From: Clostridia bacterium
GTDB lineage: Bacteria > Bacillota > Clostridia > Oscillospirales > CAG-272
NCBI GenBank assembly: GCA_017416185.1
Contig: JAFQDF010000033.1
Location: 96,434 to 160,433, forward strand
Direction: 5' to 3'
DNA: 64,000 bases
Positions within the stretch are counted from its first letter, which is position 1. Each line of letters starts with the position of its first letter. Both the position numbers and the translations under genes were made by a program. This document shows, in pieces, positions 34,401 through 42,200 of the stretch. The notes under the pieces were generated by a model. It saw only the letters and a program-made list of their open reading frames with translations. It was not told where the DNA came from and searched no databases.

Positions 34401-36080
34401 GGTGAAATCACACTCAAAGGCCAAAGCCCAATCTCCGTTTTTGACCTTACCACCGGATTTATTGATAACATGGAGGTTACCGCAAGCTCCGTTTTCCGCA
34501 GAAACAGACCAGCCTGTAAGCTTTTCTGCCTCAGTTTCTATCTCGCCTTCGTTTTCAAAGGTATATACCACATTGGAGCCGTTGCCCAACGTGATGGAAG
34601 CAGAAGCGGTTGCACTACCTACAGTTGCGGAAATAACACCCGATGCTGCACCGACTCCCTCTGCGGTAGCCGTAAAGTAAAAGCCGTCGATTGACCCGAT
34701 ACTGTTATCCGACAGAGAAAAGCTCACGTCCGATTCTTTGAGCACCACGGTATTGCCTTGATACGAAGCATTGAGCACAACGGCTGTCTTTGCCCCGTAA
34801 GCCACTACCATACTTGACGATGCAAATGACAGCTTATCGGGCATAGCTATATGAATCGTATGCTCTCCGACGATCTCACCTTCAACACTTAACTGAACGG
34901 TTACGTCGCCGAGCTTACCGTTGGATACGAATATTCCTCTTTCAACAGTACCGAAGGAGGGATCTGTCAGCTGCCAAACGGCATCCACAGGAATATCTGC
35001 CGCAGCACCTGTATAGTCTGTACCTGTTGCAGAGAAAGAAACTGTACTGCCGGGAGTATAATAATCATATTCTGAAGAGATATGTGCCTGATCGAGAGTT
35101 CCCGAAGCAGGTGCGGTGGATATAACAAGAACTCCGTTGGTGGTGGGACGCTCCGCACCGTCGGAGGGCTTATTCTGCATCTTAAGCTCTTCTCCCGGAC
35201 GCTGTGACAGGAAGGTGGAGGATCCGCCTCCGTCACCGTTGGTCGCGTAAACGCAACCGAGGGACAGCATAAATTCTGCCATTTCATAGCAATTAAAGCC
35301 CACAGAATGAGGCGCCAGACGGCCCTCATTTACAACAAGGACTATCGTACCGTCTGCCTTGACACCCATAAAGGAACGGGATGCAGGCTCGGTGGGATCG
35401 TCGATACCGTAAATATTTTTGCCGTTTTCCAGAAGGGGATGGAAGTTTGCGGGGATAACCTGCTCCTCCCAGCCTGTGATGGCATCATAGGTCTGACGGA
35501 TCTCGGTTTTGGGAATATTGTCGGGACGCTTTACACCGTCCTTTTCGTCAAAATTAATTACAAGACATGTCCATGCACCGAAATAACGGCTCTGGCTGTT
35601 GGAATATTCAACTCCGTCCATAATGAGAAGACCCAGAGGCTCACCCACAAGCTCGGGGTGCTGGGCATAGTAGTCTGTATCATACCAATGAAGGGTGGTA
35701 TTCATAGCGGCAACCACGTTACCGTATCCGTGCTCCTCGGCATATTTTGCCTGCTCGGACATAACCTGGGTGCCGTATTTTTTTGCCTGCAAGCCCTCGG
35801 CCATACCCTTTGCGCTGGGCATAACCTTGGTGTAAGGATTATGTATGTCGATCTCCACAACGTGATTTACCTGACGTTTGCTGCCCGCAGCATTGTTCAG
35901 GATGATCTCGGACTCGGTTATACCCGGCGCAAGCTCCCAGTCTGTTTTGGAAATAACGCTGTAATAACCGTCAGGACTGTCCTTGAAGTCAACAGCAAGT
36001 GAGGCTATGGGAAAAATACCAATTAAAAAGATAAAACAAAGAAGAATGGAGATGATTTTGGTGAAAAGATCGGTTTTCAT
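28497..36080 (-). CDS. Giant secreted NAGPA-type phosphodiester glycosidase with choline-binding-type repeats and 22 His/Cys modules
   Basis: A 2,527-residue protein. The start is ATG 36080 (GGAGAT 6 nt upstream); signal peptide residues 1-29. NAGPA domain about 55-320, with TNGDGGGSSTFLSQRPGEE. Ig-like segments about 330-500; jelly-roll-like carbohydrate-binding region about 503-660; a second Ig-like segment; cohesin-like segment about 790-915 (LPIGSVYQLDVTATQIETL). Choline-binding-type repeats about 1,015-1,375 (SWYYFDTKTYTSVD, EYYYFYFSNK). Then 22 modules of about 41 residues with the pattern (C)-H-x-W…T-x-G-x-E-x-R-x-C-x-x-C-x-x-x-E-x-R-x-I-P, interrupted twice by further choline-binding-type units and ending RANGLLPAGTYQFDAEGRLI. 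Each module has His plus three Cys, a possible metal site. No LPXTG or SLH anchor is seen, so anchoring is probably through the repeats. Shares its 3' end and following element with the gene at 36257. Confidence 0.88.
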   Translation of the reverse strand: MKTDLFTKIISILLCFIFLIGIFPIASLAVDFKDSPDGYYSVISKTDWELAPGITESEIILNNAAGSKRQVNHVVEIDIHNPYTKVMPSAKGMAEGLQAKKYGTQVMSEQAKYAEEHGYGNVVAAMNTTLHWYDTDYYAQHPELVGEPLGLLIMDGVEYSNSQSRYFGAWTCLVINFDEKDGVKRPDNIPKTEIRQTYDAITGWEEQVIPANFHPLLENGKNIYGIDDPTEPASRSFMGVKADGTIVLVVNEGRLAPHSVGFNCYEMAEFMLSLGCVYATNGDGGGSSTFLSQRPGEELKMQNKPSDGAERPTTNGVLVISTAPASGTLDQAHISSEYDYYTPGSTVSFSATGTDYTGAAADIPVDAVWQLTDPSFGTVERGIFVSNGKLGDVTVQLSVEGEIVGEHTIHIAMPDKLSFASSSMVVAYGAKTAVVLNASYQGNTVVLKESDVSFSLSDNSIGSIDGFYFTATAEGVGAASGVISATVGSATASASITLGNGSNVVYTFENEGEIETEAEKLTGWSVSAENGACGNLHVINKSGGKVKNGDWALAFECDFTTLDTTGNNSITVNFPALDTTDATAVGFWLYAPYEARNAEIKFGNGGIEVGELYDLTEGWNYISAAPGGDSFDSITVTVDDNSTDNTNLNGRFVFYIDDITVDYSEAVDDRYAPVFSDICVIDPTNGAVNALNGQTVGYNKASYEVSVAENTDFANASGINERSAQAFIDGVEVACTYKNEKITLSGITLADGIHTVMFKIADNKGNIAYTQAKIIIKSGSGLSSVRVEPHDPDADRLPIGSVYQLDVTATQIETLDKVTLSLDLNNASSWELEGMTLAAGFGVTSAVQSADNIATIVIERTGEVISTGETILATIPVRTWTSSSDKSPAELVRDGVIWAQSVEIALEKGEVTYVDSYGSEVFGAFGMNDISVDTELFFNYSEKDSTEGANEWLNSCISAGVGFHEHTPVAIADKAGNCQEAGYTGRSFCYGCDSVVKWGETTLATGHIYKVKNGQLVCVCGDVKTGTGLVELNGKSCYLVNGKLLGGWVSMGGSWYYFDTKTYTSVDTYNNGYVTFEFYPDGKLVSGVWYHSAAGHKYYEGPDCLKGGSSCMTWYTIDGKDYCIDKDGYVATGTRWVDDQNDASDTYTWYIFDEYGACQGKWNYTGLARWNGNHYYVKNGVSQYGMYKVDGEYYYFYFSNKYAGIKNQSFYCGYTKGLLPVGTYFFDAEGRMLNDDVYAFDGVLYYFKTGVKSQGTGSVDINGNSYAIASDGKVLYTGLFKGPDQKTHYYENGVEAEWIKNGIIRDDDGEVRYYVDSVATYAGLIRDVEDNGAYYYIHSDLKAVKNCSFTVPESMTNGLLPAGTYQFGDDGKMIDPPYVECATHTFGNWVIVTSATYTSEGYKRRDCKLCDVYEELIIPKVTCTAHVWSAWTVTVPSSYTETGIETRSCTLCTLTETQIVPVKVCTHIWGAWVIHTQPTASSAGVEGRGCTECGKTETQQIPASSVKNGLIKDSNGDVRYYVDGKATRAGLVRDNEGNFYYINSSLKAVKNCSYSFAASMANGLLPAGTYKFDATGKLIDPPVTKCRAHYWGEWKTADAAGLEIRKCCYCGTSETRELSVHTHSWSAWTVTVPATEDTVGTETRSCSCGEKETREIPKLPHTHIWGEWVVTTPASYTSEGVETRTCPKCGASETRNIPMLICTHSWGEWVVSTPATETSTGVQARECTLCGEKETAEIPLLEHTHVWSDWIVTVPATYTSVGAEVRTCAGCGETETREIPMLICTEHIWSAWTVTTPATETSVGIESRTCANCGEAETREIPILEHVHVWSSWLITAPASYTVSGVESRACVGCGEAETRETPKLLCTEHIWSYTITAPASYTSAGEMTAVCANCGAVEIEEIPMLVCAEHIWGIWTVKSAASYEEAGIEARACAVCNATEEREIPMLGVPGCTHTWGGWIIMTEATTTSAGVQTRGCTQCGMTETQSIPVVNPNATKNGIVKDANGDIRYYENGVAVKSKGLVIYNGDYYYINSTSKAVKNCTYSFNAARANGLLPAGTYKFDAQGRIIDPPVADCKAHFWAEWTVITPATDTEAGLQSRDCYYCKASEKGEISPLSCAHSWSVWTVVSSATEDTVGNEIRLCTLCGETEARDIPTLDHTHVWSDWLITAPASYIEKGIESRACPKCGETETKEIPMFTCTEHIWSSWTVKTPASESTVGLEERTCADCAVTESRRIPMLDHTHVWSNWLLTTPASYTNIGVETRTCAGCGEAETREIPMLICTEHIMNWVVTTPASYTSKGIETGTCANCKVSETRELPMLICAEHIMSWIVTTPASYTSKGIETGTCTNCKASDTREIPMLICAEHIMSWVVTTPASYTSKGIETGTCVNCGATDTREIPMLVCSAHIWGDWVVTTPATTSTGIKTRSCTVCGVTETQIIEKLPDPNAPKNGLVWDPDGNIRYYENGVAVKSKGLVEYEGNYYYINSSSKAVKNCTYSFNAARANGLLPAGTYQFDAEGRLILK
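28863..29231 (-). repeat. Three near-identical 123-bp coding repeats
   Basis: Within the giant gene at 28497, modules 19-21 (CTEHIMNW…, CAEHIMSW… twice) are 123 bp each and almost identical at DNA level. This shows recent copy-number change by slippage or unequal crossing over. These copies have lost the first Trp of the HxW motif (HIM instead of HIW). Confidence 0.8.
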
Positions 36081-36152
36081 AAAGGATCTCCTTTCCGGTT
36101 TATATATTTCAAATTGACCGTTACAGGTAATTTGCAAACCCTCGGTTTGAAC

Positions 36153-36259
36153 GACCGAATCAGCCGAAATCTTAAATGATTTCGTTGCCCGCCGCACGCC
36201 CCGTGGAGGCTTCGATTATGTGCGGCACCCCCCGAGGGGGGAACACCGTAGGGTGTTTA
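36153..36259 (-). repeat. Intercistronic structured element, copy 2 of 2
   Basis: After the stop of the giant gene at 36257 and about 70 nt before the start of the next giant gene (36080). It has the same four-stem order as copy 1. Its fourth stem is CGAAATC/GATTTCG rather than CGTAAAT/ATTTACG, so pairing is kept while bases differ. The two copies also share the following GC-x-GATTCGGTC segment. Confidence 0.7.
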
Positions 36260-39200
36260 TTTTAATATCAATCTGCCTTCTGCATCGAACTGATATGTAC
36301 CTGCAGGCAACAGGCCGTTGGCTCTTGCTGCGCTGAAGGAGTATGTACAGTTCTTAACTGCCTTGGAGGTGGAGTTGATGTAGTAGTAGTTGCCTTCGTC
36401 ATCCTGAACAAGACCCTTACTCTTAACAGCTACACCGTCAACGTAGTAACGGATGTTGCCGTCAGCATCCCATACAAGACCCTGCTTAAGATCGGAAGGA
36501 ACCTTAGCTATTGTCTGTGTCTCTGTTGCGCCGCAGTTTCCGCAGGTTCTGGTCTCTACACCTGTCTCGGTATAGGTAGGCTCCTTGGTTACTACCCAAT
36601 CACCCCATACGTGCTCTGTACAAACCAGCATGGGAATGGTGTTTGTTTCAGACATACCGCAGCCTGCACAGGTTCTGGTCTCAACACCTGCAGTGGTATA
36701 GGTAGGCTCTGTGGTTACTGTCCAATCACCCCATACGTGAGTATGCTCAAGCATGGGAATGATGCGTGTTTCTGTCTCACCGCAAAGAGTACATGTTCTG
36801 GTCTCTGTGCCGTTTGCAGTCTCGGTTGCGGGAGTGGTTACTACCCATGCGCTCCAATCGTGTGCACATACGTTGATAGCAGGAATTTCCTCTGTATCGG
36901 TTGCGTTACAGTAGTAGCAGTCTCTGGTCTGGAGGCCGGACTCGGTCTCGGTAGCATCGGTGATAATCACCCATGCGCCCCAGAAGTGTGCGTTACAGTC
37001 AGCAACGGGAGGATCGATCATCTTACCGGTTGCATCGAACTTGTATGTACCTGCAGGGAGCAGACCGTTAGCTCTTGCTGCATTGAAGGAGTATGTGCAG
37101 TTCTTAACTGCCTTAGAGGTGGAGTTGATGTAGTAGAAGTCACCGTTGTACTTAACAAGACCCTTACTCTTAACAGCTGCACCGTTTTCATAGTAACGAA
37201 TATCACCGTTGGCATCCTTCATAACGCCGTTCTTAACAGCATTAGGATCTACTACGGGAATATCCTGAGATTCGGTCGCACCGCACTCGGTACAGCCTCT
37301 TGCCTCAACACCTGCAGTAGTGGTGGTAGCCTCGGTCATAACGATCCAATCACCCCATACGTGTGTGCAGGGAGGAGGATCAAGCTTGGGAACAGACTGT
37401 GTTTCGGTTGCACCGCAGTTAGCACAGGTCTTGGTTTCAACACCCTCGGTGGTGTAGGTAGGCTCTGTGGTTACTACCCACTCACCCCATGCGTGCTCTG
37501 TGCAAACGAGCTTAGGAATCTCTCTGGTCTCTGTTTCACCACAGCCTGCACAGGTCTTGGTCTCAACACCTGCTGCAGTATAGCTTGCGGGAGTTGTAAC
37601 TACCCACTCACCCCATACGTGTGTATGGTCAAGCATAGGAATGGTCTGTGTTTCGGTTGCACCGCAGACATCACAGGTTCTGGTCTCAACACCTGTGGAG
37701 TTCTCGGTTGCGGGAGTTGTAACTACCCATGCGCCCCATGTATGTGTGCATACAAGCATGGGAATCTCTCTTGTTTCGGTTTCACCGCACTTGGGACATG
37801 TTCTGCTCTCTTCACCTACAGAAGTATAGGTTGCGGGAACTGTTTCTGTCCACTCGCCCCATACGTGTGTATGAGGAAGCTTGGGAATCTCTCTTGTTTC
37901 GGTTTCGTTACAAGCGCAGGTTCTGGTCTCAACACCTGTGGTGTCCTCAGTTGCGGGAGTTGTAACTACCCATTCGCCCCAAACGTGAACGTGCTCAAGT
38001 ACGGGGATCTCACGGGTATCGGTCGCATGACAGTAGTAGCATGTACCAAGCTCAACACCTGTAGTGGTCTCGGTTGCGGGAGTTGTAACTACCCAGTTGC
38101 CGAGGAAGTGAGCGTTACACTCAGCTACGGGAGGATCGATCATTCTGCCCTGTGCATCGAACTTATAAGTTCCTGCAGGAAGCAGACCGTTGGACATAGC
38201 TGCGTTGAAGGAGTAAGAACAGTTCTTAACTGCCTTGAGAGAGGAGTTGATGTAGTAGAAGTAACCGTCATTGTCTCTTACAAGACCTGCTCTGGTTGCC
38301 TTACCGTCAACATAGCAACGAACGTCGCCGTTAGCATCCTTCATAATACCGTTCTTAACATCGGATGCAAGTACGGGGATTTCCTGAGTCTGGCTCTCAC
38401 CACACTCGGTACAGCCTCTGCTCTCAACACCTGTGGAGGTGGTGGTTGCAGGAGTCATAACTACCCAGAAGCCCCATGTATGTGTACATACCTTAACGGG
38501 AGCTACCTGAGTTTCTGCAAATGAACAAAGTGTACATGTTCTGGTCTCGATACCTGTCTCGGTATAGGTAGGAGGAGTTGTAACAACCCACTCGCCCCAA
38601 ACGTGCTCTGTACATTCAACCTTAGGAATAACTTCAGTTTCAACAACGTCACACAGTCTGCATTCTCTCTGTCTGAGACCGTCTGCTGTGTAGGTTGCAG
38701 GAGTAACGATAACCCACTTGCGCCATGTATGCTCAGCACACTCAACGTAAGGAGGATCGATCATCTTACCGTCAGCACCGAACTGATATGTGCCTGCGGG
38801 AAGTAATCCGTTGGACATTTCTGCGTTGAAGGAATATGTGCAGTTCTTAACTGCTACCATGGAGGAATTGATGTAGTAGTAGTTACCGTTCATGTCTCTT
38901 ACAAGACCTGCACGGGTAGCCACACCGTCAACATAGTAACGAACTTCGCCGTCATTGTCTCTGATTACACCGTTCTTGACCCATTCGGTCTGTACACCGT
39001 TTTCGAAGTAGATGAGATTGCCGAGAGCATCCTCAAGAAGACCGGTGTAAAGTACGGTACCGTTTGCATCAATATCCCAATAATCGCCGTCAACTGTAAC
39101 AGTGCCGGGACCCTGGTTAGGCTGGCCATTTACAAAGTAAGAAAGCTTGCCGTCAATAACGTAATACTCATTATTGAGCATCTTACCGTCAACATCAAAG

Positions 39201-42200
39201 GCATATGTGCCCACAGGCATAAGGCCCTTGGTGTATCCGCAATAGAAGGACTGGTTCTTGATTGCGCATCTGTAATTTGTAAAGTAGAAGTAGTAATATT
39301 CACCGTCTACCTTGTACATACCGTACTGGTTTATACCGTCCTTGAGGTAGTACAGGTTACCGTTCCACTCATGGAGACCGTTACCGTAGTATCTGCCCTG
39401 GCTTACGCCGTACTCGTCAAAGTTATACCAGTAGAAGGTATCGGAACCGTCGTTCTGGTCGTTTACCCAACGGGTACCGGTCATAACGTAACCTGTCTTA
39501 TCAAAGAGGTAGTCCTTACCGTCGATGGTATACCAGGTCATACAGCTCTTACCGCCTCTGAGGAAGGAAGGACCTTCGTAGTACTTATGACCGGCATCAG
39601 AATGATACCACTGACCGGAAACGAGCTTACCGTCGGGATAGAACTCATAGGTTACATAACCGTTATAAAGTGTATCAACAGAAGCGTATGTGGTAGTATC
39701 GAAGTAATACCACTCCTCAGCAATTGTCATCCAACCGCTGTTGAGCTTACCGTTAACGAGGTAGTAGCTCTTGCCGTCAATAGTTTCAAGACCTGTGGTC
39801 ATCTTTACCTTGCCGCAATCGCAGGCAATGGTATCATCAACGATCTTGTAAACGTGCTCGGTCATGGGAATGGTAGTACCCCATTCAACTACAGAGTTAC
39901 AGCCCTCACAGAAGGTTCTGCCGGTGTAACCAACCTCGGCACATGTTGCAGCCTTATCCTCGAGAGCTACGGGAGTATGAACGTGAGTTGTACCGTGTTC
40001 TGCAAAGTAAGTCTTATCCATAGCTGCGTTGGAGGTATATGTTTCTGTATCAACGTGGAACTCCTCGTTAGAGAAGGTAGAGGTCTTACCGTTGGTATGA
40101 GTAATAAGACCCATATCAACATCCATCTTCATGTCCTGGGGGAAGAAGTTGTATGTTGTCCAATATGTCTGTGCTGTAAAGCCGGGAACCTTAATATCGG
40201 TATCAAAGTACAGGATACGAACAGGGATCTTAGCGAGAACTGCTGCACCTGTCTGAGCATTGATGTCTGTACGTGTGAAGGTTATGGTAGCTGTGTTGGT
40301 CTCTTCATCGATGGTGTACTCAGCGGTGAAGTCCTGAGCAAGCTCCATGTGGTCGAGCTGCCAGTGGTTTACACTGTTAAGGTCGATCACAGTCTCAACC
40401 TTCTGAATTGTTTCGATATTGGTTGCCTCAAGGTTCATCCAATAGATAGAACCGTAAGGAATTCTGTCAAGTGTTGCGTCTGCGGGAACAAGCTTGAGTG
40501 TGGAAGCTGTAGAACCACCCTCTACCTTGACAACACGGATGATAACAGACTTGTTACCCATGTTATCGCAGATCTCAAACTTAATACGGTGATAACCGTC
40601 TGCTACAGTAAGGTTGTTTGCAGAAATCACGCCGTTTGCAAATGTAGAAGCTACCTCTACACCGTCAATATATACCTTTGCAGTATCTGCATTAAGGCCG
40701 GATACGTTGTAGAGAGGCTGATCAACACCCATAGCGTCAGGCAATGTTGTAGCATCAGCTACTGCTGCGGAAAGGTTAAGAGTGTTGTTGGTTAAAGTAA
40801 CGACCTCACGCTTAACGAGAGGAGTTGTACCGTCAACGTAGATCTTGTCAAATACAGGATTTTCTCTGTCGTCAACTGCCTCAGAGTAGTCTACTGTAAA
40901 GCTGTCAAGATAGTATGTGTAAGGACCGTTGATAGTACCGTTGGTCTGCCACAGAAGGTTATTCTTTGTTCTGTGAGTAACGATTGCAAGGAAGAACTCG
41001 CCCTTCTCAGTCAGCTGACCGGTGGTCTGACCGTCTGCATCCTGCTTGTTGAACTGATTGGAATACTTCAGTGCAACCTTTTCAAAATCACTGATGTCCA
41101 TAGACATATAATGCCAGCCGGATTCATCAATATTGTAGTAAACGTTTTCGGATTCCATCATGCTAACGGTTGCCAGAGTGTCATATGTACCGTCACCGTT
41201 GGAGTCGGTCATATAGTGGCCCTGGACCCAACACTGGATGTTATCCTCCGGAACGTAAAGCCAGAAGCCAACTCTGCGTGCATTTTCAAGAATGACCGCA
41301 TCTCCGTCAACACCAAGTCTGATCCAAGCGTACTCACTGGAGTCGGATTTCTTGGAAGACAAGCCGTTGATATTCAAACGCATGGAGTAATCGCCGTCGT
41401 GAACCTGCCCGTTGGTACGATCTGCCAAAGACAGCTTCAAATAATAATCACGGTAATCGTTGGTTCTGCTGTTAATAACGTTCCACTCATCAATGTCAGT
41501 CTGACCGTCCTCAAAGTCCCAAAGGACCTCGGAGCCCTTACCGATATTCAACTGAACCGTTGCGGTAAGCTCGGGATTGGCATTATAGGTTGCGGTAACC
41601 GTACTTGTAAGATCAGCAGGGGCATTAGCCTCATCTACTGCTGTAAAGTTAAGACCGCTGAAGCTACCGAGTGTGCTGTTGTTTGTGGTAAAGGTAACGT
41701 CATTAGAACCGAGACCGATCTCATAAACACCGTCGCCAACAGTTGCCTTAACGGGAACGATTGCAGTTTTACCAAAGGGAATGGTAACAACAGGCTGCTC
41801 AAAGGACAGTGCCTCGGGAGCTGCGATGTTTACAGAATGCTCGCCTACGACCTTACCGTCATAGACCATCTGAGCTGTAACCTTACCCTCGGTACCGTTG
41901 GAGGTGAACACACCGTTTTCGATGGTACCCATGCCCTCTTCCTTGATCTGCCACTCTACGTCTGCAGGAATATCAACCTTGGTACCTACTGCGTCGGTGC
42001 CGAGCGCTGAAAATGAAACAGAGCTACCGGGAGTATAGTAGTCATAGTCGGAAGAAATGGTCGCACGTGCAAACACGCCGTCTGCGGGTGCATCGGAAAT
42101 AACCAGGATAGTACTTGTTGTAGGTCTTTCACCGCCGTCTGCAAGAGAGCAGTTGACCTTAAAGTCCTCACCGGGACGCTGAGTACAGAAGGTGGTAGAT

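Noticed and set aside
36081..36197. 39-codon extension of the giant gene at 28497
   Set aside because: The signal peptide begins at ATG 36080 with a proper ribosome site; the extension covers the leader and the RNA element.
36611..38524. A 637-codon open frame on the plus strand
   Set aside because: It is a shadow of the His/Cys repeat array of the giant gene on the minus strand; it repeats with the same period, has no ribosome site and its product is a Cys-rich mirror of the real repeats. The same applies to other long plus-strand frames over 28.5-43 kb and 55.8-57.6 kb.
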